Source: Chitinophagaceae bacterium UBA4407
GTDB lineage: Bacteria; Bacteroidota; Bacteroidia; Chitinophagales; Chitinophagaceae
NCBI GenBank assembly: GCA_002390845.1
Contig: DGQT01000112.1
Coordinates: 1 to 64,000 of the forward strand
Length of the DNA: 64,000 bases
Direction: 5' to 3'
Shown: in pieces, positions 51,896-60,234 of the stretch
How positions within the stretch are numbered: the first letter of the stretch is position 1
Layout of the letters: each line of letters opens with the position of its first letter
Notes under the pieces: generated by a model
Told to the model about the DNA's origin: nothing
Database searches by the model: none
Seen by the model: the letters and a program-made list of their open reading frames with translations, nothing else
Translations under genes and position numbers: made by a program

Positions 51896-54763
51896 ATGAC
51901 AGATCACACAGAATTAAGAAAGAAAAAAAATACGACACCAAAAAAAACTGAACATAAAGCTGACGAAATTATTGTGCATGGTGCAAGGGTACACAATCTC
52001 AAGAATGTAACCGTTTCATTTCCCCGCAATAAACTGATTGTTGTAACAGGCGTATCAGGCAGCGGTAAATCTTCGCTAACGATTGATACATTGTTTGCTG
52101 AAGGCCAGCGCCGTTACGCAGAAAGCCTTAGCGCTTATGCCCGGCAATTCATGAGCCGCATGGTAAAGCCGGATGTTGATTACATAAAAGGTCTATGCCC
52201 TGCGATTGCCATTGAACAAAAAGTAATTACCCGCACGCCACGCAGTACCGTTGGCAGTATGACAGAAATTTATGACTACCTGCGCCTGCTGTATGCACGT
52301 GCAGGTCATACGATTTCACCAGTGAGTGGAAGAGAAGTAAAGAAAGATGATGTAGCGGATGTGATGAAAATAATTCAGCAATTACCGATTGGCACCAAAG
52401 CCGTGATTGTTGTGCCATTTAAGCAACATGCAAAAAGAGAGATTCGTGAAGAACTGAATATATTGGTGCAGAAAGGATTTTCGCGTTTATACCTTGTACA
52501 GGAATCAACAAATGCAAATCGGGAAGCGGGAGAAATATTCCGTATTGAAGAATTGCTCGAACTCGCAGACAAAGATTTGGCTTTAAAGCTCAAAACCCAA
52601 AACGCAAAACTTAAAACCTTTGTACTTGTCGATAGAATTATCACCAAGGCCTTTGACGAAGATGACCTTCATAGGATTTCAGATTCAATCGGCACCGCGT
52701 TTTATGAAGGTGAAGGCGAAATGTATGTTGAGGTTAATGATAAAGAACTACTTCATTTTAGTAATAAATTTGAGCTGGATGGAATTCAGTTTGAAGAACC
52801 TGTTCCCAATCTTTTTTCTTTCAACAATCCTTTTGGTGCATGCCCAACCTGCGAAGGTTTTAGCCTTGTATTGGGTATTGATGAAGACCTGGTAATACCT
52901 GATAAAAGATTGAGTGTTTATGATGGCGCAGTTGCTCCTTGGAAAGGTGAAAAGCTTGGACTGTGGCGGGAATATTTTATAAAGAATGCCAAACAATTTG
53001 ATTTCCCCATTCATAAACCAATTGCCGATCTTACACCTGCCCAATACGAATTGCTGTGGAGTGGAAAAGGAAATCTTGAAGGCATTAATGCTTTCTTCAA
53101 AGAGGTTGAACAGAACTTATACAAAGTTCAATACCGTGTTTTATTAAGCCGGTACCGTGGCCGCACCAATTGCCCCGATTGTAAAGGCTACCGTTTACGC
53201 AAAGAAGCCTTGTACGTAAAAGTTGGTGACAAACATATTGGTCAGTTATGTGCAATGCCAACAAAAGATTTAAAGCAATGGTTTAATAATCTCGTGCTGA
53301 GCGAACATGACCAGCAGGTAGCAAAACGAATTTTGATTGAAATACACCAACGCCTGCAAACCTTGCTGGATGTAGGTTTGGGTTATCTCACATTAAACCG
53401 CCTGGCTAATAGTTTAAGTGGTGGGGAAAGTCAGCGCATACAATTAACACGAAGCTTAGGCAGCAATCTTACCAGTTCTTTATACATCCTTGATGAACCT
53501 TCCATCGGCTTGCATTCAAGAGATACAGAGCGTTTGATACATGTGTTGAAACAACTTCGTGATGAAGGTAATACTGTTGTTGTTGTTGAACACGATGATA
53601 TGATGATGCGCAATGCTGATCATATTATAGATATGGGTCCGCTTGCTTCTCACCTTGGTGGCGAAGTAACTGCTGTTGGTAATTACGATGATATTATCAA
53701 CAACCCTAAAAGCTTAACGGGTAAATATTTAAAAGGTGAACTTGAAGTTACCATACCAAAAGTGCAGCGCAAATTCAACAGGTACATTCGCATTGAAGGT
53801 GCAAGACATAATAATCTAAAAGATATTACAGTAGATTTTCCGCTGAACATGTTATGTATTGTAAGCGGTGTAAGTGGCAGCGGCAAAACAACTTTGGTAA
53901 AACAGATTTTATATCCTGCCATAAGAAAATTAACCGGTGAGTTTGGTGATAAAGCAGGCTACCATAAAGCGTTGAGCGGCGATCTTTCTTACATTACACA
54001 GGTAGAAATGATCGACCAAAATCCTATTGGTAAATCATCCCGAAGCAACCCCGTTACTTATATAAAAGCTTACGATGAAATAAGGGATTTGTTTTCAAGC
54101 CAACCGCTTTCAAAAGTGCGCGGCTTTATGCCAAAACATTTTTCTTTTAATGTTGATGGCGGTCGTTGCGATGCCTGTAAAGGCGAAGGCGAACAGGTTG
54201 TAGAAATGCAGTTTCTTGCAGATGTTCATCTTACCTGCGAAGTGTGCGGCGGAAAAAAATTTAAAGAAGAAGTATTGGAAGTTCAATATAAAGGCAAAAG
54301 CATTTTCGATATTCTGGAACTGAGTGTTGATGAATCTATCGCGTTTTTCAAAGAAGAAAAAACTTTGGCTAAAGCGCTGCAACCCTTGCAGGACGTAGGT
54401 CTTGGTTACATCAAACTTGGTCAGAGCAGCGACACACTCAGCGGCGGCGAAGCGCAACGTGTTAAGCTCGCTTCGTTTCTTGGCAAGAACAAAGCAACCG
54501 GCCACATCCTTTTTATTTTCGATGAACCAACAACCGGCCTTCATTTTCACGACATTAATAAACTGCTTGCGTCGTTTCATGCGCTCATCGAACAGGGACA
54601 TTCCATCATTGTGATCGAACACAATACCGATGTAATAAAAAATGCTGATTGGGTTATAGATCTTGGCCCCGAAGCAGGTGATGGCGGCGGCAATCTTGTG
54701 TTTGCAGGCAAGCCCGCTGATCTTAAAAAGGTGAAAGAAAGTTATACAGGGAAGTTTTTATAA
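51896..54763 (+). CDS. uvrA: Excinuclease ABC subunit A
   Basis: The damage-sensing ATPase of nucleotide excision repair, 955 residues. First Walker A GVSGSGKSSL (near 52), second GVSGSGKTTL (near 659). ABC signatures LSGGESQRIQL and LSGGEAQRVKL are both present. Zinc-binding cysteines are in CPTCEGF and CPDCKGYRL (first module) and CDACKGEGE with CEVCGGKKF (second). KLKTQNAKLKTF (near 231-242) is encoded by a heptanucleotide repeat. A short lysine-rich N-terminal extension (10-22) is present. uvrB and uvrC are not in the window. Confidence 0.97.
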   Translation: MTDHTELRKKKNTTPKKTEHKADEIIVHGARVHNLKNVTVSFPRNKLIVVTGVSGSGKSSLTIDTLFAEGQRRYAESLSAYARQFMSRMVKPDVDYIKGLCPAIAIEQKVITRTPRSTVGSMTEIYDYLRLLYARAGHTISPVSGREVKKDDVADVMKIIQQLPIGTKAVIVVPFKQHAKREIREELNILVQKGFSRLYLVQESTNANREAGEIFRIEELLELADKDLALKLKTQNAKLKTFVLVDRIITKAFDEDDLHRISDSIGTAFYEGEGEMYVEVNDKELLHFSNKFELDGIQFEEPVPNLFSFNNPFGACPTCEGFSLVLGIDEDLVIPDKRLSVYDGAVAPWKGEKLGLWREYFIKNAKQFDFPIHKPIADLTPAQYELLWSGKGNLEGINAFFKEVEQNLYKVQYRVLLSRYRGRTNCPDCKGYRLRKEALYVKVGDKHIGQLCAMPTKDLKQWFNNLVLSEHDQQVAKRILIEIHQRLQTLLDVGLGYLTLNRLANSLSGGESQRIQLTRSLGSNLTSSLYILDEPSIGLHSRDTERLIHVLKQLRDEGNTVVVVEHDDMMMRNADHIIDMGPLASHLGGEVTAVGNYDDIINNPKSLTGKYLKGELEVTIPKVQRKFNRYIRIEGARHNNLKDITVDFPLNMLCIVSGVSGSGKTTLVKQILYPAIRKLTGEFGDKAGYHKALSGDLSYITQVEMIDQNPIGKSSRSNPVTYIKAYDEIRDLFSSQPLSKVRGFMPKHFSFNVDGGRCDACKGEGEQVVEMQFLADVHLTCEVCGGKKFKEEVLEVQYKGKSIFDILELSVDESIAFFKEEKTLAKALQPLQDVGLGYIKLGQSSDTLSGGEAQRVKLASFLGKNKATGHILFIFDEPTTGLHFHDINKLLASFHALIEQGHSIIVIEHNTDVIKNADWVIDLGPEAGDGGGNLVFAGKPADLKKVKESYTGKFL
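52589..52616. repeat. Heptanucleotide repeat inside uvrA, 4 units
   Basis: CTCAAAA, CCCAAAA, CGCAAAA, CTTAAAA. It encodes a lysine-rich surface loop and resembles the murB insertion in form. Confidence 0.75.
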
Positions 54764-54784
54764 AACAAAAAGTAAATACATTTT

Positions 54785-54975
54785 TTGGCCCAGGCAGTTG
54801 AATATGAATTTAGCTTTGGTTGTGTCACTCACTTGTACATTTGATACACTATTGAGCATACTGCCCAACTTGTTGCTAAGATGAAAGCTCCATCAACTTC
54901 AGAACGTACAAGAGTGCGACGCAACAGGCGATGCCATGTAATACAATCGTTCGGCTCCGCTCAACACTGGCTCAT
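54785..54975. repeat. Complete inverted IRE pair (B plus, A minus)
   Basis: The clearest full pair. Left end TGGCCCAGGC (54786), TTTAGCTTTGG, B core TTGTGTCACTCACTTGTAC (54820-54838), ATTGAGCATACTGCCC; then AAAGCTCCATCAACTTC, A core GTACAAGAGTGCGACGCAA (54906-54924), CAGGCGATGCC, GTTCGGCTCCGCTC and the right end CACTGGCTCATAAAAA. Confidence 0.8.
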
Positions 54976-55025
54976 AAAAATTCCTTTCCAATACTTTATC
55001 TTGCAGCAACAGAAAAATAATATCA

Positions 55026-56177
55026 ATGTTAACGCAAAAACATTTGTTTCAGCTTCCGGAGGATATTCATTATCTCAACTGCGCTTATATGTCGCCGCTA
55101 TTAAAAAGTGTGGAAGAAGCAGGTATAAACGGAATGCAGAAGAAACGCAATCCTGCAAACATTAAAGCAGATGATTTTTTTTCTGAAGCAGCAACAGTTC
55201 GTGAACAATTTGGTGCATTGATAAACTGTAATGCTGTGCAGGTAGCTGTAATTCCTTCTGCATCGTACGGGTTAAAAACTGCTGTGAATAATTTGCCAAC
55301 CGGTAAAGGAAAATTTGCAATAACCATTGGTGATGAATTCCCCAGTGGCTACTACAGCATTGAGGGATGGTGTATAGAAAATAACAAAGAACTTATTGTA
55401 ATAAAAGCACCGGAAACAAAAGACAACCGCGCTGAAAAGTGGAACGAACAATTGCTGGAAAGTATAACCGCAGATACCGTTGCGGTTGTAATGTCTTCCA
55501 TTCATTGGATGGATGGCACCATTTTTAATCTTGAAGCAATTGGAAAACGTTGTAAAGAAACGGCTACTGTTTTTATTGTTGACGGCACACAATCTGTTGG
55601 TGCATTGCCAATGGATGTTTCCAGATTTTGCATTGATGCTTTAATATGCGCTGCTTACAAATGGCTGCTGGGGCCTTACTCAACCGGGCTTGCCTACTTC
55701 AGTGAATTTTTTAACAATGGAAAACCATTAGAAGAAACATGGAAAAACAGGACTAACGCTTTGGATTTTCCGCGCCTTACCAATTACACAACTGAGTACA
55801 AGAGCGGTGCCGGGCGCTACAATATGGGAGAGAGCGCAAACTTTACGCTGATGCCAATGCTTAATACTGCGCTTACACAAATTGCTGAATGGAACGTTGA
55901 AAATATTCAGGATTATTGCAGCAAACTGATTGCTCCGCTTGAGCAATTTCTTTATGCAAATAATTTTCATATTGAGGATGCAGGCTACCGTGCAAATCAT
56001 TTGTTTGGATTTCAACTGCCGCCTTTTATCAATACGCAACAACTGATGGGTGCATTGCAGGAAAAAAAGATTAATGTTTCGCTGCGTGGCAATGCGGTGC
56101 GCATTTCGCCACATTTATACAATACAGAAAATGATATTAATGTTTTGATGGGAACATTGAGTGGGTTGCTGCAATAA
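55026..56177 (+). CDS. Class V aminotransferase-fold PLP enzyme
   Basis: A 383-residue PLP enzyme of the IscS/kynureninase/isopenicillin-epimerase group. The PLP lysine is K212 in ICAAYKWLLGPYSTGL; the ring-stacking and phosphate regions are SASYGLKTAVNN (near 78) and SSIHWMDGTIFN (near 157); the aspartate is in FIVDGTQSVGAL (near 184). It starts FQLPEDIHYLNCAYMSPL, typical of desulfurase-like or epimerase-like proteins. Because it lacks a clear catalytic cysteine loop near the C-terminus, an aminotransferase or epimerase role is more likely than cysteine desulfurase. Confidence 0.85.
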   Translation: MLTQKHLFQLPEDIHYLNCAYMSPLLKSVEEAGINGMQKKRNPANIKADDFFSEAATVREQFGALINCNAVQVAVIPSASYGLKTAVNNLPTGKGKFAITIGDEFPSGYYSIEGWCIENNKELIVIKAPETKDNRAEKWNEQLLESITADTVAVVMSSIHWMDGTIFNLEAIGKRCKETATVFIVDGTQSVGALPMDVSRFCIDALICAAYKWLLGPYSTGLAYFSEFFNNGKPLEETWKNRTNALDFPRLTNYTTEYKSGAGRYNMGESANFTLMPMLNTALTQIAEWNVENIQDYCSKLIAPLEQFLYANNFHIEDAGYRANHLFGFQLPPFINTQQLMGALQEKKINVSLRGNAVRISPHLYNTENDINVLMGTLSGLLQ

Positions 56178-56248
56178 ATTCAGGCTTGTCTTTGTAACTG
56201 CGCTGTGCCCGCTTCTTTGGTGCTATGGCCACAACATTGATATTTATT

Positions 56249-56388
56249 TTGTTATGTACTTTTTCTCTTGAAAGAAAAAGTACCAAAAAGTTCAAGCACG
56301 GATGATAATACAACACATCCGTGCACATGCCTTGATTGAGCTATAATACTACTGTAACTTCAGCTATATAGCCCTGATGACTATGCGG
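56249..56388 (+). repeat. Structured pseudoknot-hairpin element, copy 2
   Basis: Stem 1: GTACTTTTTC (56256-56265) with GAAAAAGTAC (56274-56283). Loop TCTTGAAA pairs through CTTGAA with TTCAAG (56291-56296). Stem 3: GCACGGATG (56296-56304) with CATCCGTGC (56316-56324), loop ATAATACAACA. Tail TACTACTGTAA (56347-56357) and CTGATGA match copy 1. Stems differ from copy 1 by paired substitutions, while loops are conserved. It lies in a 395-base gap after the aminotransferase gene. Confidence 0.75.
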
Positions 56389-56479
56389 AGTTCGTTACTA
56401 ATTATTACTTACTCTTATGACGTGGTTTGTTTCTCCTCTCCACGAAACATTTCGCTACGATCTACGCTCAGATAAAAGC

Positions 56480-56571
56480 TCATATACGTTACTACAGTAC
56501 AAGTGAGTGACACAACCAGCGATGCCATGTAATACAATGGTTCGGCTCCGCTCCCCACTGGCTCATAAAAA
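56480..56571 (-). repeat. IRE-B element
   Basis: AAAGCTCATATACGTTACTACA then core GTACAAGTGAGTGACACAA (56497-56515), CCAGCGATGCC, GGTTCGGCTCCGCTC and the CACTGGCTCATAAAAA end, next to the sigma gene stop. The inner part matches the minus arm at 54.9 kb. Confidence 0.8.
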
Positions 56572-56572
56572 A

Positions 56573-57838
56573 CTAATTGCAGTTGCTTATTTTATCGTGC
56601 AGTAATTGTTGTTCGCTTTTTGAAACCGTTAAGCCAAGCGCCTGTTGAAAATAATTTTTTGCTTCTTCTTTTTTATTAAGGCCAAGGCAAATTTCGCCAA
56701 GCGTTGCGTACCAGAGATGGTGTTTTTCAAGTCCTTTTATCTGGTGTAATGCATCCAGTGCCGTTTGCATACTAACCGCATAAGCAGAAGCTATGGCTTT
56801 GTTCAAAGCTATTACAGGACTGGGTTTTAGCGAATATAAAATTTCGTAGAGATGATATACGCCTTTCCAATCGGTGCGTTCGAACGACGGCGCGGCTGCA
56901 TGTAATGAGGCAATTCCTGCTTCGAGGTGATAGGTAGAAAAATGATTGCCTTCGGCAGCTTCATCAAGATAATCAAAGCCTTTTTGAATCAGGTGCCGGT
57001 TCCATGTATTTCTGTTTTGGTACTTCAACGTAATAATATTTCCACTGTCATCCATCCTCGATTGCAGCCGCGAAGATTGAAAGCACATTAACGCCAGCAA
57101 TGCTTTTGCAACGGGCAGATTGGTCACCGGGTTTTGTATCAGCAAATGGCAAAGCCGCATAGCATCTTCGCAAAGATCTTCGCGTATCAGGTTATCGGTG
57201 TGGGATGAATTGTAACCTTCATTAAACAACAGGTATAATGTGTGCAGCACCGTTTCAAGCCGTTCTGTGAGTAACGCAGGAGGAGGAACTTCGAGTTCAA
57301 TTTTTTCGTTCCTTATTTTTTCTTTAGCGCGGTAAATACGTTTGGTAATGGTATCGTTGTTGGTAATAAATGCCTGCGCAATCTCGTGTACACCCATACC
57401 GCACAATGTTTTCAATGCCAGTGCAATTTGCGATTCCTGCGGAATTAACGGGTGGCAACAGGCAAACATCATTCGTAACTGGCTGTCCTGAATTTCATTT
57501 TCAAGAAACAGGTTTTGAATATGGGTATCTGCTGCATTGCGGGCATCCTGCTGTTGCACAAACTGAACCCCAAACTTGCGGAAAGATTTTTCCCTGCGCA
57601 AAAAATCGATTGCTTTGTTTTTTGCCACATGGTACAACCATGCCGCAGGGTTTTCAGGAACATTTCCAAAACTCCATGCAGTCATGGCTTTCAGCAAAGT
57701 ATCCTGAACAATATCGTGGGCAGTTTCCAGGTTATCAAAGCCCAGCAGTTTGGTTAATACGGCCACCATCTTTCCCGATTCGTGCCGGAAAAGATGATCC
57801 ACCAGTTTATTAATATCTGCCGCTTTTGTAGATACCAT
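56573..57838 (-). CDS. ECF sigma factor with C-terminal DUF6596/TPR region
   Basis: A 421-residue sigma-70 factor of the long ECF type. Region 2 includes ETAHDIVQDTLLKAM and NPAAWLYHVAKNKAIDFLRR; region 4 includes GVHEIAQAFITNNDTITKRIYRAKEKIR. The 230-residue C-terminal part (LETVLHTLYLLFNEGYNSSH, then TPR-like EICLGLNKKEEAKNYFQQAL) is the DUF6596 extension thought to regulate these factors. Members are encoded with YCII proteins, as here. Start taken at MVSTKAADINK (57838); the upstream ATG at 57874 would place a strong hairpin inside the coding region. Confidence 0.9.
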   Translation of the reverse strand: MVSTKAADINKLVDHLFRHESGKMVAVLTKLLGFDNLETAHDIVQDTLLKAMTAWSFGNVPENPAAWLYHVAKNKAIDFLRREKSFRKFGVQFVQQQDARNAADTHIQNLFLENEIQDSQLRMMFACCHPLIPQESQIALALKTLCGMGVHEIAQAFITNNDTITKRIYRAKEKIRNEKIELEVPPPALLTERLETVLHTLYLLFNEGYNSSHTDNLIREDLCEDAMRLCHLLIQNPVTNLPVAKALLALMCFQSSRLQSRMDDSGNIITLKYQNRNTWNRHLIQKGFDYLDEAAEGNHFSTYHLEAGIASLHAAAPSFERTDWKGVYHLYEILYSLKPSPVIALNKAIASAYAVSMQTALDALHQIKGLEKHHLWYATLGEICLGLNKKEEAKNYFQQALGLTVSKSEQQLLHDKISNCN

Positions 57839-57846
57839 AAAAAATA

Positions 57847-57877
57847 CCTGTGCAGGTAAATGTAAGCACTGCACAGG
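57847..57877 (-). promoter_or_regulatory. Hairpin in the leader of the long ECF sigma gene
   Basis: CCTGTGCAG (57847-57855) and CTGCACAGG (57869-57877) form a perfect 9-bp stem with a 13-nt loop, ending 9 nt before the chosen start codon. No T-run follows, so a processing site or translational control is more likely than termination. Confidence 0.5.
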
Positions 57878-57893
57878 TAATAATAATTTTCAA

Positions 57894-57924
57894 TTGACCA
57901 TTGACGATAGACCATTGACCATTG
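57894..57924. repeat. Heptanucleotide tandem repeat, 4 units
   Basis: TTGACCA, TTGACGA, TAGACCA, TTGACCA plus TTG, ending at the stop codon of the YCII gene. Confidence 0.75.
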
Positions 57925-57926
57925 TA

Positions 57927-58271
57927 CTACATGTCCATTTTCATAATCTGGCGAATTTGCACGCTGCCGCCTTTATCAAAATCGGGATAGCCTTTTGAAA
58001 GTTCCACAGCTTCATCGTAATCAGTAGCATTTACAATAAAGTAGCCACCTACAATTTCTTTTCCTTCAACATAAGGGCCATCGGTAACCATTTTATTGCT
58101 TCCCGAAATCAGTTTGCCACCAAGCAACAATGCTTCGCCACTTGCATATTTGCCGTTGGCCTGCAGCTCGCCGATCCACGTCATCCATTTACCCATATTG
58201 GCCTGCATTTCCTCGGGTGAAGGTTTTACACCGGTAACATTTCCCTGGAAGATGAACATAAACTTTTCCAT
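57927..58271 (-). CDS. YCII-related (DGPF) protein
   Basis: A 114-residue ferredoxin-like protein of the YCII/DGPF group. MFIFQGNVTGVKPSPEEMQANMGKWMTWIGEL-type start, VTDGPYVEGKEIVGGYFIV (near 67-85, with the DGPY version of the DGPF motif) and VQIRQIM at the end. These proteins are the regular partners of the long ECF sigma factors, 88 nt downstream here, and may sense a small molecule; their chemistry is not known. Confidence 0.92.
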   Translation of the reverse strand: MEKFMFIFQGNVTGVKPSPEEMQANMGKWMTWIGELQANGKYASGEALLLGGKLISGSNKMVTDGPYVEGKEIVGGYFIVNATDYDEAVELSKGYPDFDKGGSVQIRQIMKMDM

Positions 58272-58371
58272 AATTGATTTTTTTAGAAAGTTAAAAATAT
58301 TTCAGAGATAACGGGTGAAGATTGGTTGGGCGGACAAAGTATAAAAATATTTTTTTGGTGATCAGCTTTAG

Positions 58372-58462
58372 CTTTTTATGGGATCGACTGTTGCCACGCT
58401 CGGTTCACAGTTCCGAACAGTGGTGAGCGGAGCCGAACCATTATGGCGACAAAAACAGCCTG
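58372..58462 (+). repeat. IRE-C element fused to the minisatellite
   Basis: GATCGACTG, core TTGCCACGCTCGG (58391-58403), arm TTCACAG, GTGGTGAGCGGAGCCGAACC and CAGCCTG (58455-58461) at the junction with the array. The same order occurs, inverted, at 20703-20794. Confidence 0.8.
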
Positions 58463-58479
58463 CACCGGGTTCATTTTAA

Positions 58480-58767
58480 TCAAAGCAAACAACACGATGT
58501 TTAAAGCTAAAATCACTATTCCTGAAGTAAACATTACGATGATTAAAGCTAAAATCACTATTCCTGAAACAATCATCACGATGATTAAAGCTGGAATCGC
58601 TATTCCTAAAACAAACATCACGATGATTAAAGTTGGAATCGCTATTCCTGAAACAATCATCACGATGATTAAAGTTGGAATCGCTATTCCTGAAGCAAAC
58701 ATTACGATGTTTAAAACAATAATCGTGATTCCTGAAGCAAACATTACGATGTTTAAAGCCGGAAACT
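58480..58767. repeat. 42-bp minisatellite, nearly 7 units
   Basis: Six full units from 58480 and a partial seventh. Read on the plus strand the unit is GAAACAATCATCACGATGATT followed by AAAGCTGGAATCGCTATTCCT, the reverse complement of the 20.4-kb unit. Units 3 and 5 have the perfect inverted repeat AATCATC-AC-GATGATT, whereas the other array has AAACATC and GATGTTT. Both strands are open; no start signal or homology supports a gene. With the IRE-C it accounts for most of a 690-base gap. Confidence 0.9.
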
Positions 58768-58957
58768 TTAGAATAGATTGCTGCTTAAAATTCCTGCTTT
58801 TGATCTTAAGCTAGATAAAAAAAGATCTAAACGTTTATAAGTTTTTTAAACGAAAGAGAAAAGCTGTATTGGCGAAATAAGTATGTATTGATAATCAGTA
58901 TTGTTTGGTACATTTATTTCGCAAATACAAATTTTGGCAGCAATATTTTGACACCTC

Positions 58958-60124
58958 ATGGCATACGACAAAGCAGACTGGCATCTTACAGAAGATTTTC
59001 CAAAAGACTTAGAAGAAGAACACATATACATTCATTCTGGTTTCTTTGTTGGCTGGCTTGTTGACAAAGGTCTCACCAGTGAAGACTTTGATGAAATGAA
59101 TGCTGGCACCATACCTCAATTTAAACAGCGACAAATTTCTGGACCCAAACTCTACGAACTTTCTGGAGGGGTACTTTCTGCAGACGACGTAAATGACGAA
59201 GGACGTCTATTCTGTAATTATTATTATGAGCCCAACACCTATTTCAATGATTATAGAGACACCTTTATTAAGGGCGGGCTTTTCAAAAAAGTCTTGCCTT
59301 CCTATTACCATGTTCAAGACACATGGGAGAATTATAGTAAGATTTGCAAGGTCATTGACAGAAGATTTAAAGCTTGGAATAATCTATCTGATGTTGAAAA
59401 ACTAAAATTTAAAAAACCATTCGACCTTGATAAGTTAGGTATCAATGATAATCACAGAGCTATCCATGAACTATTCTTTGAAAGGCATTCATCATTTTTT
59501 GAAAAAGAGGGTTTCAAATACAACAAGTCAAATAAATACTTTACAAGAAATAACAAAGAACAAAAGGAAATCGTAGGACTTCAGTTACAATTTCGTGGAG
59601 GCTGTGGTCATACCATCTTTCCTTATTTTGCGGTAGGCAATAAGCAAATAGAAAAGTTTTATGCCCCATACACTAAAGGCATAGAATTTATGGAGGACAA
59701 AAGAAAAATTACTTTGGAATATAGTTCTAACAAGATTGAACTTGATAATGAAAAATGGATTGACACATGGTCACCTCAGGGTGACAACTTAAAAGTTGAG
59801 CCAATTCTTGAAAAAGTAATTTTGTTTTATAAAACCGAAGGAGAAAAATTCTTTAGAGATAAAAGCTTTGTAAATATTTCAGATTTGCTTCTCAAGGAAT
59901 ACAAATTTGAAATTAATCACCCTTACAGATCAATCAAAGTTATTGACAGAGTTTGCAAGGGTCTTATCGCAAATAAGCTGGCTGACAAAGTGGACACAGT
60001 TGAACTAATAAATGAATATCGACCGTTTATTCATAAGTATTATTCACAGGGACAATGGGCATATGACAAAGACGCAATTGAAATCTTTGAAAAACTTGCG
60101 GGTGAAATCGGTTCGACGCAATAA
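58958..60124 (+). CDS. DUF7832 protein with DUF4304-like C-terminal half
   Basis: A 388-residue cytoplasmic protein. The first 120 residues (MAYDKADWHLTEDFPKDL, HSGFFVGWLVDKGL, LSGGVLSADDVNDEG) match the DUF7832 type. Residues about 165-310 (FFEKEGFKYNKSNKYFTRNNKEQ, VGLQLQFRGG) resemble DUF4304, a fold found in proteins tied to toxin-immunity loci. The remaining C-terminal part is helical. A fusion of two families of unknown function; immunity is only a guess. Adjacent DNA looks AT-rich and foreign. Starts a run of four genes on the plus strand. Confidence 0.7.
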   Translation: MAYDKADWHLTEDFPKDLEEEHIYIHSGFFVGWLVDKGLTSEDFDEMNAGTIPQFKQRQISGPKLYELSGGVLSADDVNDEGRLFCNYYYEPNTYFNDYRDTFIKGGLFKKVLPSYYHVQDTWENYSKICKVIDRRFKAWNNLSDVEKLKFKKPFDLDKLGINDNHRAIHELFFERHSSFFEKEGFKYNKSNKYFTRNNKEQKEIVGLQLQFRGGCGHTIFPYFAVGNKQIEKFYAPYTKGIEFMEDKRKITLEYSSNKIELDNEKWIDTWSPQGDNLKVEPILEKVILFYKTEGEKFFRDKSFVNISDLLLKEYKFEINHPYRSIKVIDRVCKGLIANKLADKVDTVELINEYRPFIHKYYSQGQWAYDKDAIEIFEKLAGEIGSTQ

Positions 60125-60234
60125 TGCTGCCACCAGACATCAGCAGTGATTCCGGGCTGGACGAGCAATGAATTCTACACCTGCAGCAATACTTGTTCGT
60201 AGCAAGCGTAAAATGACACACCTTAATAATTTAA

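Noticed and set aside
58376..58814. Open frames of 122-123 residues over the second array
   Set aside because: Same reason; they also run into the IRE-C element.
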